DNA from: Ferrovibrio sp046297595
GTDB lineage: Bacteria; Pseudomonadota; Alphaproteobacteria; Ferrovibrionales; Ferrovibrionaceae
Assembly (NCBI RefSeq): GCF_046297595.1
Contig: NZ_JBKBHT010000010.1
Coordinates: 1 to 64,000 of the forward strand
Length of the DNA stretch: 64,000 nt
Direction: 5' to 3'
Shown: positions 24,546 through 34,828 of the stretch, piece by piece
How the letters are laid out: the number at the start of each line of letters is the position of its first letter
Numbering within the stretch: position 1 is the first letter of the stretch
Notes under the pieces: model-generated
Databases searched by the model: none
The model's input: only the letters and a program-made list of their open reading frames with translations
Told to the model about the DNA's origin: nothing
Translations under genes and position numbers: made by a program

Positions 24546-26611
24546 AATGGGGGCTGGGCATCCTGGCCGTTCTGATCGCCGCTGTTGTCATTGCGGTGCT
24601 GACCGTCGATGTGAACCGCTTCAAGCCCGAAATTGTGGCTGCCGTGGAAAACGCCACCGACCGCAAGCTGGACATCGCCCAGGACATGAAGCTGAGCCTC
24701 TGGCCGCTGGGGGTCAGCGTGAAGCAGGTGAGTTTCTCCAACGCCGCCTGGGGCAGCCGGCCGCAGATGGCCACCGTCGGGGAATTTACCGCCCAGGTCG
24801 ACCTGTTTGCCCTGATCGGCCAGCAGGTCAAGATCGATAGGCTGGTCCTGGCTGATGTCGATCTGCTGCTGGAGAAGAACCGTCAGGGACAGGCCAACTG
24901 GGAGTTCCAGTCGGCACAACCCCCTGCGCCTGCCAGCACCCCGGCGCAATCGGCCAGCGACTCTAAAGTAAATGGTATCAGTGGGCTGCCTGTCATATCG
25001 GATGTATCACTCAAGAATGTGAAGCTGGCTTACCGCGATGCCCAGAGCGGCGCCAGCAACGACGTGAATCTCAGCGAACTGTCGGTGAAACAGGCGTCGG
25101 GCGGCCTGCTGGCCACGCGGCTGGCCGCCGTGGTCGATTGCAATGAAATCAAGGCCGAGGGCACGCTGGGCAGCCTGGACGACCTGATGACCCAGGCACG
25201 GCCCTGGCCCATCAAGATTGCGATCACCGTGCCGGGCGCCAAGGCCAATATCGATGGCAGTATCGCACGGCCGATGGAGGCCAGGGGGCTGGCGCTGAAA
25301 ATCGCAGCCGATATCCCCGACCTCGCCGCCGTGGCGAGCCGGTTCGGAGCGGCGGCACCGGCCGTACCGGTCAGCCTGCAGGCTGACCTGAAGGACCCCG
25401 GGCCGCAGCGCTACAGCCTGTCTGGGATCACGGCCAGGCTGGGCGACAGTGACCTGGCTGGCAGCGGCGAGATCAATCTGGCCGGGGCCCGGCCGTCGGT
25501 GAAGTTCGACCTCGCCTCGAAAAGCCTCGATGTGACCAAGCTGATCCCGAATGACGGCGGCGGTGGGTCGGCGGGGCCCGGCGCCAGCAGCGCTTCGCCG
25601 TCCCCGGCGACGAAATCCGGCGCCAAGTCCGACGGCCGCCTGTTCAGCAGCGATCCCTTGCCGTTGGATGGTCTGAATGCGGTGGATGCGGTGCTCGCCT
25701 ATAAGGCGGAGCGGTTCATCGCCCCCAGCCTCGACGTGCAGGGCCTCGCGCTGAATCTGGTGCTCAAGGACGGCGTACTGCAGGCCAAGCCAGCCATCCA
25801 GCAGTTGGCCGGCGGCAGCCTCGGCGGCGATGTGACGCTGAATGGCGAGGCCAAGACGCTGGTGGCCAAGCTGGACGGCAAAGGCATCGTGCTCAGCGAT
25901 TATCTGCAGAAAGCCGATATCACCGATGTGGTGCGACGCGGCGGCGCGACCGATCTGGCCGTGGATGTCACCAGCCAGGGCGCCAGCCTGCGTCAGATCA
26001 TGGCTGGCCTGAATGGCAAGGTTGTCATCAAGGTGGGCGAGGGCGAGTTGAAAGAGGAATATGTGCGCGCCACGCTGCCGCGACTGGCCGATGCCGTGAG
26101 CATCCTCAATCGCGCGACGGCCAAGACCAAGCTGCATTGTGTCGTGACCGGGCTGGATATCAAGAATGGTGTGGTGACGCCCAAAGCATTGCTGGCGGAA
26201 ACCGGAAGTCTGACGATCACTGGCGACGGAACCGTGAATCTCGGCACGGAACAACTCGACCTGCGCCTCATACCGTCTTCGCGCGACACCGGCCTCGCCG
26301 CAGCGCTGCCGCCTGTGCGCGTGCGCGGCATGCTGCTCGATCCCAGTTTCGCGCCCGACCCGGCAGCCCTGGCGAAAAGCGTGATCGGCACTGCCGCGGG
26401 CATAGCAGCATTAGGGCCGCTGGCGCTGCTGTCGCCGGCCCTAGGGTCGGGCGGCGACGATGCGCAGACCGCCTGCGCCAAGGCCGTGGCCCTGGCGGAG
26501 GGACGCCAGGTGCCGCAATCCTCGACGCAGCCGACCCCCCAGCAGCAGCGGCAGGCGCCGAACCCGCTGGAAGACCTGCGCAAGGGACTGGGTGGATTGC
26601 TGGGGCGCTGA
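24533..26611 (+). CDS. AsmA family protein
   Basis: 692 residues. One N-terminal membrane anchor (residues 7-25) precedes the AsmA segment VDVNRFKPEIVAAVENATDRKLDI. A long beta-rich region and the typical C-terminal block LTITGDGTVNLGTEQLDLRL follow. AsmA-like proteins are inner-membrane proteins of the bridge-like lipid-transfer superfamily that affect outer-membrane lipid balance. GGAGG precedes the ATG inside the end of the HAD gene, so the two are coupled. A Gln/Pro-rich stretch precedes the C-terminus. Confidence 0.92.
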   Translation: MRALKWGLGILAVLIAAVVIAVLTVDVNRFKPEIVAAVENATDRKLDIAQDMKLSLWPLGVSVKQVSFSNAAWGSRPQMATVGEFTAQVDLFALIGQQVKIDRLVLADVDLLLEKNRQGQANWEFQSAQPPAPASTPAQSASDSKVNGISGLPVISDVSLKNVKLAYRDAQSGASNDVNLSELSVKQASGGLLATRLAAVVDCNEIKAEGTLGSLDDLMTQARPWPIKIAITVPGAKANIDGSIARPMEARGLALKIAADIPDLAAVASRFGAAAPAVPVSLQADLKDPGPQRYSLSGITARLGDSDLAGSGEINLAGARPSVKFDLASKSLDVTKLIPNDGGGGSAGPGASSASPSPATKSGAKSDGRLFSSDPLPLDGLNAVDAVLAYKAERFIAPSLDVQGLALNLVLKDGVLQAKPAIQQLAGGSLGGDVTLNGEAKTLVAKLDGKGIVLSDYLQKADITDVVRRGGATDLAVDVTSQGASLRQIMAGLNGKVVIKVGEGELKEEYVRATLPRLADAVSILNRATAKTKLHCVVTGLDIKNGVVTPKALLAETGSLTITGDGTVNLGTEQLDLRLIPSSRDTGLAAALPPVRVRGMLLDPSFAPDPAALAKSVIGTAAGIAALGPLALLSPALGSGGDDAQTACAKAVALAEGRQVPQSSTQPTPQQQRQAPNPLEDLRKGLGGLLGR

Positions 26612-26633
26612 TGGCCGGCTATAAGCCGGCCCC

Positions 26634-27332
26634 ATGAAGCGGTTCTACAAGCAGGTTACGACGGAAAGGCAGCCCGACGGCTCGGTCATCGTGCTGCTCG
26701 ATGGCCGCCGGCTGAAAACGCCAGCTAAGGCGGACTTTGTCCTGCCGGGGCTGGCATTGGCCGAGGCGGTAGCGGCGGAATGGGCCGCCCAGGGCAGCGA
26801 GATCAAGCCGCACGAGATGCCGCTGACTCGTCTGGCGGCGACCGCTATCGATCGCGTGCAGCAGGCTCCAGGGCATGCGGCAGGCGAGATTGTGCGCTAT
26901 GGCGACACAGACCTGCTGGCCTATCGTGCCGAGGAGCCGCCGGAACTCGCTGCCCGCCAGGCACAGGAATGGCAGCCGCTGCTGGACTGGTTCCGCGAGC
27001 GTTACGACGTGCAGATCGCCGTCACCAGTGGCATCGTCGCCATTCCGCAGCCGGCCGATCTGCGGCCTCGGCTCAACCGCATCTGCGAAGCACTGGATGC
27101 TTTCCGGCTGACCGCCCTGCATGCAGCCACCTCGGCCACCGGCTCGGTGGTGCTGGGGCTGGCGCTGCTGGAAGGCGCGATTGATGCGGTCACGGCTTAT
27201 CGACTCGGGCTGCTCGATGAATTGTTTCAGACGGAACGCTGGGGCGAGGACGAGGAAGCGGCTGCGCGCCGGGCGGCATTACGGGCAGATCTGGACTCAG
27301 TTCAGCGTTTTCTCGCTTTACTGAACGCTTGA
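26634..27332 (+). CDS. ATP12 family F1-ATPase assembly chaperone
   Basis: 232 residues. MKRFYKQVTTE, LDGRRLKTPAKA and KPHEMPLTRLAATAIDRV match the ATP12 family. The mitochondrial homologue binds the F1 alpha subunit during ATP synthase assembly. The gene is largely restricted to alphaproteobacteria and mitochondria, which supports the taxonomic call. It follows the AsmA gene by 22 bases. Confidence 0.93.
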   Translation: MKRFYKQVTTERQPDGSVIVLLDGRRLKTPAKADFVLPGLALAEAVAAEWAAQGSEIKPHEMPLTRLAATAIDRVQQAPGHAAGEIVRYGDTDLLAYRAEEPPELAARQAQEWQPLLDWFRERYDVQIAVTSGIVAIPQPADLRPRLNRICEALDAFRLTALHAATSATGSVVLGLALLEGAIDAVTAYRLGLLDELFQTERWGEDEEAAARRAALRADLDSVQRFLALLNA

Positions 27333-27446
27333 GGTTGTTTCCACCCTTCATGGATGCAGGGATTCTGCAATTCGCCTGCAACCTCTCCTACCGTACTTAT
27401 CGTTGATTCGATATAATCCAAACTCGCTGAGGCAATGTCGGCCATC

Positions 27447-27455
27447 GGGGGGGGG
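27447..27455 (+). repeat. Homopolymeric G9 tract before the pentapeptide gene
   Basis: Nine consecutive G lie eight bases before the chosen GTG start. An ATG at 27435 is out of frame with the gene by one base; losing one G would place it in frame. The tract may be part of a G-rich ribosome-binding region, a slippage site or an assembly error. Confidence 0.6.
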
Positions 27456-27462
27456 CCGGGGC

Positions 27463-28698
27463 GTGGCAGGTTCCGATTTATCGCAGCGCCAGCGGCCCAA
27501 GGTCGGCTATGGCGAGTTGCTGGCGACCATCGCCGACCATGAGAAATACCGCCAGCGCCTGCCTGGCGGTCGACGGGCGATCTTTCAGTTCCGCGATCTT
27601 TCACATCTGACCATGGCTGGCGTCGACCTGGCCGGTGCGGATTTCACCGGCTGCAACCTCCAGTCGGTTAACCTTGCCGACACCAATCTGAGCAATGCCG
27701 TACTGTATGGCGCCGATCTGCGCGGTGCCGCGATGCAGGGCGCCCGGCTCGACCGTGCCGATCTGCGCGGCGCTTCGCTGCGCGGTGCGGACCTGACCGG
27801 CGCGCGGCTCCAGGATGCCGACATGCGTGATGGCGTGATCGCCGAACGTGACCAGAGCGGCCGCGTGCAGCTGCGCAAACCGGATCACGAGGCGGTCGAT
27901 CTGGGTGGTGCGCGGCTGGTGGCTGCCGATCTCACCGGTGCCAATCTCACCGGCATCACGGCCGGCCGCACCGACTTCACCGATGCCATCATGGTCAACT
28001 GCCAGCTTACCCGCGCGAATCTCGCTGCTGCCCGGCTGGAGGGCGCCAACCTTTCAGGGGCCGACTTATCCGGGGCCAATCTGAAAGACGCGCAGTTGCG
28101 TGGTGCCGTGCTGGTCGGCGTCAATCTCGACAATGCCGTCATGGCCGGTGCCGATACCAGCAACGTGCTGGACGACAAGCCGCATGGCCGACCGCTGGCC
28201 GAACTGGGTGTGCCGATCGAGGAGGCATTTCGTCTCTACAGGCTCTGGGTCGAGACCGGCGGTTCCAAGGGCCGGCTGTTCGACTTCAGCCGGCTCGATC
28301 TGCGCCAGATCGGGCCGCGTCCGGGCATCGTGCTGACCGGCGCCGCACTGGATGGCGCTATCCTGCAGGGCCTGAATCTTGAGCGTGCCTTGCTGCAGGG
28401 GGCTAAGCTGCAGGATGCCGACCTGCGCGACTGCAATCTCTCGGGCGCCGATCTTCGCGGTGCCAACCTGACCGGCGCCATGCTGGTGCGGGCCGATCTG
28501 CGGGATGCCGACCTGCGTCCGCTGGTGCTGGGCGCGGATCGGTCGTTTCCGGCGAACCTGACCCGCAGCCAGTTGCGCAGCGCCGACCTGCGCGGTGCCA
28601 GGCTGCGGCTGGCCTGGCTGGACGAGGCGGATATGAGCCGCGCCCTGCTGGACGGTGCAGACCTTTCGGAAGCGCGCCTGCCGCAACGGCAGAACTGA
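27463..28698 (+). CDS. Pentapeptide-repeat protein A
   Basis: 411 residues from the GTG at 27463; a TTG at 27403 is an alternative. A helix-forming start (YGELLATIADHEKYRQRL) leads into pentapeptide repeats of the A(D/N)LxG type. An unrepetitive insert follows at ADMRDGVIAERDQSG, then more repeats. A helical insert IEEAFRLYRLWVETGGSKGR interrupts the solenoid before a final repeat block. No signal peptide or enzymatic domain is visible. Some pentapeptide proteins mimic DNA and bind gyrase, but that role is not shown here. A paralogue with the same layout lies at 60,404. Confidence 0.82.
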   Translation: MAGSDLSQRQRPKVGYGELLATIADHEKYRQRLPGGRRAIFQFRDLSHLTMAGVDLAGADFTGCNLQSVNLADTNLSNAVLYGADLRGAAMQGARLDRADLRGASLRGADLTGARLQDADMRDGVIAERDQSGRVQLRKPDHEAVDLGGARLVAADLTGANLTGITAGRTDFTDAIMVNCQLTRANLAAARLEGANLSGADLSGANLKDAQLRGAVLVGVNLDNAVMAGADTSNVLDDKPHGRPLAELGVPIEEAFRLYRLWVETGGSKGRLFDFSRLDLRQIGPRPGIVLTGAALDGAILQGLNLERALLQGAKLQDADLRDCNLSGADLRGANLTGAMLVRADLRDADLRPLVLGADRSFPANLTRSQLRSADLRGARLRLAWLDEADMSRALLDGADLSEARLPQRQN

Positions 28699-28704
28699 TC
28701 TCGG

Positions 28705-28716
28705 CTGATATATCAG
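28705..28716. promoter_or_regulatory. 12-bp palindrome upstream of pccB
   Basis: CTGATATATCAG is a perfect palindrome between the pentapeptide gene and pccB, about 175 bases before pccB. It could be an operator for the carboxylase operon. No known motif was matched, and it could be chance in an A/T-richer gap. Confidence 0.25.
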
Positions 28717-28891
28717 ACGCGATAAGATACTCTGATCGCTGATTCTTTTGCAGTGCAGCGCCGGCTATTTTGCCCCGGCCTGCGATATGCTATGCAGCCC
28801 GTCGCAATTGTCACAGCCATGTCATGTGCTGGCCGGGCGGGTTCCGTCCCGGAGAATATCTCTTGGGAGGCCCGGTCAACGGGGGAGTTGC

Positions 28892-30424
<1,533 letters not shown>

Positions 30425-30438
30425 GGGTGGCGCGTATC

Positions 30439-32439
30439 ATGGCAACCAAGCTGTTCACCAAGATCCTGATCGCCAACCGTGGCGAAATCGCCTGCCGTGT
30501 CATCAAGACCTGCCGCAGGCTGGGCATCAAGACCGTGGCGGTCTATTCCGATGCCGACGACGGTGCGCTGCATATGCGCATGGCTGACGAGGCGATCCAT
30601 ATCGGCCCCTCGGCGGCGGCCGAGAGCTACCTGGTGATCGACAAGATCGTCGCCGCCTGCAAGAAGACCGGCGCGCAGGCGGTGCATCCGGGCTATGGCT
30701 TCCTGTCCGAGAACCGTGCCTTTGCTGCCGCGCTGAAGGACGCCGGGATCGCCTTCATCGGCCCGAACCCGGACGCGATCTATGCCATGGGCGACAAGAT
30801 CGAGTCCAAGAAGCTGGCCAAGCAGGCCGGCGTCTCCACCGTGCCGGGTTACCTGGGCGCCATCGCCACCACGGCGGAAGCCGTGAAAATCGCCACCGAG
30901 ATCGGCTTCCCGGTGATGATCAAGGCCTCGGCCGGCGGTGGTGGCAAGGGCATGCGCATCGCGCGCTCCGCCGACGAGGTGGCACAAGGCTTTTCGTCGG
31001 CCACCAATGAGGCGAAGAACTCGTTCGGCGATGACCGCGTATTCATCGAGAAATACATCGAGCAGCCGCGCCATATCGAAATCCAGGTGCTGGGCGACAA
31101 GCACGGCAACGTGATTTATCTGGGCGAACGCGAGTGTTCGATCCAGCGCCGGCATCAAAAGGTGATCGAGGAGGCCCCGAGTCCCTTCCTTGACGAGAAG
31201 ACCCGCAAGGCGATGGGCGAACAGGCCGTCGCCCTGGCCAAGACGGTGAACTACGATAGCGCCGGCACGGTCGAATTCATCGTCGGTCCGGATCGCAGCT
31301 TCTATTTCCTTGAGATGAACACTCGCCTGCAGGTGGAGCATCCGGTCACCGAACTGATCACCGGCATCGACCTGGTCGAGCAGATGATCCGCGTCGCAGC
31401 AAACGAGAAACTGACCATCGCGCAGTCCGATGTGAAGCTGAACGGCTGGGCCGTCGAGGCCCGCATCTACGCGGAAGATCCGCTGCGCGGCTTTCTGCCC
31501 AGCACCGGCCGCCTTGTGCGCTGGCGCACCGCGCCGGAATCCGATGTCATCCGCAACGACACCGGCGTCGTGGAGGGCAGCGAGATCAGCATGTTCTACG
31601 ATCCGATGATCTCTAAGCTCTGCAGCTTCGGCAAGGATCGCGACACGGCCATCTCCACGCTCTCGGCCGCGCTGGACGAGACCTGGATCGCCGGTATCGG
31701 CCATAACGTCAATTTCCTCTCTGCCGTGCTGGATCACCCGCGCTTCCGCGAGGGCCGGCTGTCGACCAATTTCATCGCCGAGGAATGGCCGGCGGGGTAT
31801 GGCGGCACGGTACTGCCGGAAGGCCGGCAAAGCGCGATGCTGGCGGTTGCGGCTCTGCTGCACATCCGCAACGAATTCCGCGCCCGTCATCTGGGCGGCA
31901 AGCTGGGCCTGCCGGAATGGGAACCGGGCGCCGAATGGATCGCGGTACTGAACAAGGTTGAATACCCGCTCCATGTCGCCAATGCCGATGGCGGCATTGA
32001 CGTGAAAGTTGGGAAGGGCAAGACGCTGAAGGTGCGCAGCGACTGGAAGCCGGGCCAGCCCTTCTTCCGCGGCAGCGTGAACGGCCAGACTGTAGTGGCG
32101 CGCGTGTCGGCCCGGCCGGATGGCGTCCGCATCGTGCATGGCGGCGCCGAACTGGATGTCGCCGTGCGCACGCCGCGCGCGGCCGATCTGGCGCGGCTGA
32201 TGCCCGAGAAACTGCCGCCCGACATGTCGAAATTCCTGCTCTGCCCGATGCCGGGCCTGGTGGTTTCGATCAATGTCGCTGAAGGCGAACCGGTGAAGGC
32301 CGGTCAGGCTCTGGCCGTAGTGGAAGCCATGAAGATGGAAAACGTGCTGCGCGCCGAACGCGATGGCACGGTGAAGAAAGTCAATGCCAAGAAGGGCGAC
32401 AGCCTCGCCGTCGATCAGGTGATCCTGGAATTCGCCTGA
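30439..32439 (+). CDS. pccA: Propionyl-CoA/acetyl-CoA carboxylase, biotin carboxylase and carrier (alpha) subunit
   Basis: 666 residues from the ATG at 30439. The biotin carboxylase domain covers about 1-450, with ILIANRGEIACRV and the ATP-grasp loop KASAGGGGKGMRIA. The BT linker follows. The biotinyl domain is at the C-terminus, with Lys632 in EAMKMEN as the biotinylation site. It forms the alpha6beta6 carboxylase with PccB. The length and domain order favour propionyl-CoA over 3-methylcrotonyl-CoA carboxylase, but specificity is inferred. Confidence 0.94.
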   Translation: MATKLFTKILIANRGEIACRVIKTCRRLGIKTVAVYSDADDGALHMRMADEAIHIGPSAAAESYLVIDKIVAACKKTGAQAVHPGYGFLSENRAFAAALKDAGIAFIGPNPDAIYAMGDKIESKKLAKQAGVSTVPGYLGAIATTAEAVKIATEIGFPVMIKASAGGGGKGMRIARSADEVAQGFSSATNEAKNSFGDDRVFIEKYIEQPRHIEIQVLGDKHGNVIYLGERECSIQRRHQKVIEEAPSPFLDEKTRKAMGEQAVALAKTVNYDSAGTVEFIVGPDRSFYFLEMNTRLQVEHPVTELITGIDLVEQMIRVAANEKLTIAQSDVKLNGWAVEARIYAEDPLRGFLPSTGRLVRWRTAPESDVIRNDTGVVEGSEISMFYDPMISKLCSFGKDRDTAISTLSAALDETWIAGIGHNVNFLSAVLDHPRFREGRLSTNFIAEEWPAGYGGTVLPEGRQSAMLAVAALLHIRNEFRARHLGGKLGLPEWEPGAEWIAVLNKVEYPLHVANADGGIDVKVGKGKTLKVRSDWKPGQPFFRGSVNGQTVVARVSARPDGVRIVHGGAELDVAVRTPRAADLARLMPEKLPPDMSKFLLCPMPGLVVSINVAEGEPVKAGQALAVVEAMKMENVLRAERDGTVKKVNAKKGDSLAVDQVILEFA

Positions 32440-32465
32440 ACGTTGTATGGCGATAGCGACTGAAC

Positions 32466-32495
32466 AAGGCCCGCCAGAAATGGCGGGCCTTTTCT
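32466..32495 (+). terminator. Intrinsic terminator of the pccBA operon
   Basis: An 11-bp perfect stem with arms AAGGCCCGCCA and TGGCGGGCCTT and a GAAA tetraloop, followed by TTTCT, 27 bases after the pccA stop. Confidence 0.9.
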
Positions 32496-32539
32496 GTGCA
32501 TATCTCGACAAATTTTGCAGATGTCACTCGGCTGTCACG

Positions 32540-32562
32540 TTGCGCCGCTAAGGCTGGCGCAA
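32540..32562. promoter_or_regulatory. Inverted repeat upstream of the chemoreceptor gene
   Basis: TTGCGCC (32540-32546) and GGCGCAA (32556-32562) form a 7-bp inverted repeat with a 9-base spacer, 26 bases before the chemoreceptor ATG. AATAAT follows at 32565-32570. It may be an operator in the promoter. No regulator is implied. Confidence 0.3.
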
Positions 32563-32587
32563 GCAATAATGACTCCCCGGTTTGTTC

Positions 32588-34822
32588 ATGCGTATTTCCA
32601 TCGGTCAGCGGATCGGCGCCATTATACTTGGCGCCATTCTGGCGATCATCGTGGCAGTGGCAGCGGGCATATATGAACGGCAGGCCATAGCCGGCGTGGA
32701 GCGACAGGTGGCGGCCGCGACCGCAATACAGTTTGCGGCACAGAGCCTGGACAAGCGTTTCATCGTGTTGCAGCAGACGGCTGAACGCCTGATAAGTGGT
32801 AACGATGCTGCGCTGGCTGTTAGCTTGCCACAGGATTGGGCTGCTATCGAAGCGGAGCTTGCCACATTACGTCGGGCCAGGCGAGATAGCGAGATCGGAC
32901 CACTGGTCGAACGGCTGGCGCAACAGGCATCACCGCTCGGTCCGCTGAATACGCGCATGATTGAAAACCGTCGTGCCGTCGGCTTCGATAATGCTTCGGG
33001 CCAGCGCGGTGCCATGCTGCAGGCAGGCCATGCCTTCCAGAACAAGCTGGAAGAGGTGCGCGGCAAGGCGATAGGCATGACGTTCGATATCGCCAATCAA
33101 CTGACCATCACGATGCTGCAGATGCGCGGCTTCGAGGTCGAATATGCCCTGAGCGGCGACCGCGCCAAATTTGAAGCCGAGCTTGCCAAGGCATCGGCGG
33201 AATTTCTCGGCATCCTAAAGACGGCGCCTTTTTTCGATACGGTGAAGGAAGAAGTCCGTACCCTGCTGGCGGCCTACATGGATGCCGCGCAGGCTTATGC
33301 GGCGGCATATGAGGCCCTGAATGCGAGTGCGGCCGAGTCCGGTCGGATACGCGAGGCGATTGCTCCCTTGCTGGCCGAACTAGTGCGCAATGCTGAGACG
33401 GCCGAAGCGACGGCGCGGGCACAGGCCGAGCAGACACGGGATCAGATTGTCATGGTGTCCGCTGGCGTAACCCTGGCCATGGTGCTGCTGATCATTCTGG
33501 CCAGTATCGTGGTCGCGCGCGGCATCCTGAATCCGATCCATCGCATGACATCGGCCATGAAGGCATTGGCCGAGGGCAATCTGGACATCGTTAGCCCCGA
33601 TGCATCGCGCGGTGACGAGATCGGGGCCATGGCGCGGGCCTATGAAGTTTTCCGTGGCCACGAGACCGAACGCCGCCAGATGGCCAGGGCCGAGCAGCAG
33701 CGCGAACGGGCCCATGCCGCCGAGCAACAGGCCCAGCGCCAGCGCGAGGCTGCGATGGCCGCTGAAATTGCCGATTTGTCGAAGGCGGTATCCGAAGGTG
33801 ACCTCGGCCGGCGACTCGACCTGGCCGGCAAGGAGGGCGATTTCCGCGAGGTCAGCCACAGCATCAACCGCTTGACCGACACGTTGGCCGGCGTGATCGG
33901 CGAATTGTCCGCCGTGCTGCAGGCCTTGGCCAATGGCGAGGTGGGGCGCAACATGCAGGGCGACTATCGTGGCGTGTTTGCCGACCTGAAGCAGGCGGCA
34001 AATGCGTTGTCGTCGCGGATGGGCGAATTCGCCGGCCGGCTCGGCGCCTCGACCCGTGCGGTCCGCGATGCCTCGGCAGAGATCACCGGTGGCGCCGAGG
34101 ACCTGGCGCAGCGCACCGAACACCAGGCGGCCTCGCTTGAGGAGACGGCGGCGGCCATGCACCAGGTGACGGTCACGGTAAAGCAGAATGCCGAGAATGC
34201 CCGTGATGCCGACCGGCTGGCCGACGCGGCGCGCCGCAATGCCGAACGCGGCGGCGCAGTGGTGACGCAGGTGGTGGAAGCGATGGATCGCATCGCCGGT
34301 GGCGCGCGCCGGATTTCCGACATCATGGGGCTGATCGACGAGATCGCCTTCCAGACCAACCTGCTGGCCCTGAATGCCGCCGTGGAAGCGGCGCGGGCCG
34401 GTGAGGCCGGCAAGGGCTTTGCCGTGGTGGCGCAGGAAGTGCGCGCCCTGGCCCAACGTTCGGCGAATGCGGCTAAGGAGACCCGCGCCTTGATTGCAAC
34501 ATCGAATACCGAAGTGAAGGCCGGCACGGGGCTGGCGCATGAGGCTGGCGCCAGCCTGGGCGACATTGTCAATTCGATCCGCGAGGTATCTGTCATCGTG
34601 GCCGAGATCGCCAATGCCAGCGGCGAGCAGGCGCGTGGGTTGGAGCAGATCAATACGGCCATCGCCGGTATGGACGACATGACCCAGCGCAATGCCGCGC
34701 TGGTGGAGGAAACCCACGCCGCGTCCCGCACCCTCAGCCGTCAGGCGCAGGAACTGGCCGATCTGGTCGGGTTCTTCCGCCTGCGTGTCGAACACGCCGA
34801 TCTGGCCGCAGCAGCGGAATAG
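32588..34822 (+). CDS. Methyl-accepting chemotaxis protein A
   Basis: 744 residues from the ATG at 32588. TM1 is at about 10-28, then a helical periplasmic sensor of about 255 residues, and TM2 at about 286-308. A HAMP domain follows, with two further HAMP-like segments around VSEGDLGRRLDLAGKEGDF and LANGEVGRNMQGDYRGVF. The signalling hairpin DEIAFQTNLLALNAAVEAAR starts near residue 583. There is no C-terminal CheR-binding pentapeptide. It should couple to CheA/CheW; the ligand is unknown. It converges on recG, six bases away. Confidence 0.94.
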   Translation: MRISIGQRIGAIILGAILAIIVAVAAGIYERQAIAGVERQVAAATAIQFAAQSLDKRFIVLQQTAERLISGNDAALAVSLPQDWAAIEAELATLRRARRDSEIGPLVERLAQQASPLGPLNTRMIENRRAVGFDNASGQRGAMLQAGHAFQNKLEEVRGKAIGMTFDIANQLTITMLQMRGFEVEYALSGDRAKFEAELAKASAEFLGILKTAPFFDTVKEEVRTLLAAYMDAAQAYAAAYEALNASAAESGRIREAIAPLLAELVRNAETAEATARAQAEQTRDQIVMVSAGVTLAMVLLIILASIVVARGILNPIHRMTSAMKALAEGNLDIVSPDASRGDEIGAMARAYEVFRGHETERRQMARAEQQRERAHAAEQQAQRQREAAMAAEIADLSKAVSEGDLGRRLDLAGKEGDFREVSHSINRLTDTLAGVIGELSAVLQALANGEVGRNMQGDYRGVFADLKQAANALSSRMGEFAGRLGASTRAVRDASAEITGGAEDLAQRTEHQAASLEETAAAMHQVTVTVKQNAENARDADRLADAARRNAERGGAVVTQVVEAMDRIAGGARRISDIMGLIDEIAFQTNLLALNAAVEAARAGEAGKGFAVVAQEVRALAQRSANAAKETRALIATSNTEVKAGTGLAHEAGASLGDIVNSIREVSVIVAEIANASGEQARGLEQINTAIAGMDDMTQRNAALVEETHAASRTLSRQAQELADLVGFFRLRVEHADLAAAAE
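34331..34464 (+). repeat. 134-bp direct repeat, copy 1 (chemoreceptor hairpin region)
   Basis: This segment of the first chemoreceptor gene aligns without gaps to 58,207-58,340 of the second, with nine mismatches in 134 bases by direct comparison. It encodes the conserved signalling hairpin, so selection on the protein explains part of the identity. Gene conversion is possible. Confidence 0.7.
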
Positions 34823-34828
34823 GCTCGG

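Noticed and set aside
27463..28698. Tandem DNA repeat or CRISPR-like array
   Set aside because: The periodicity is at the protein level (pentapeptide repeats) with degenerate DNA; there are no identical repeats with unique spacers.
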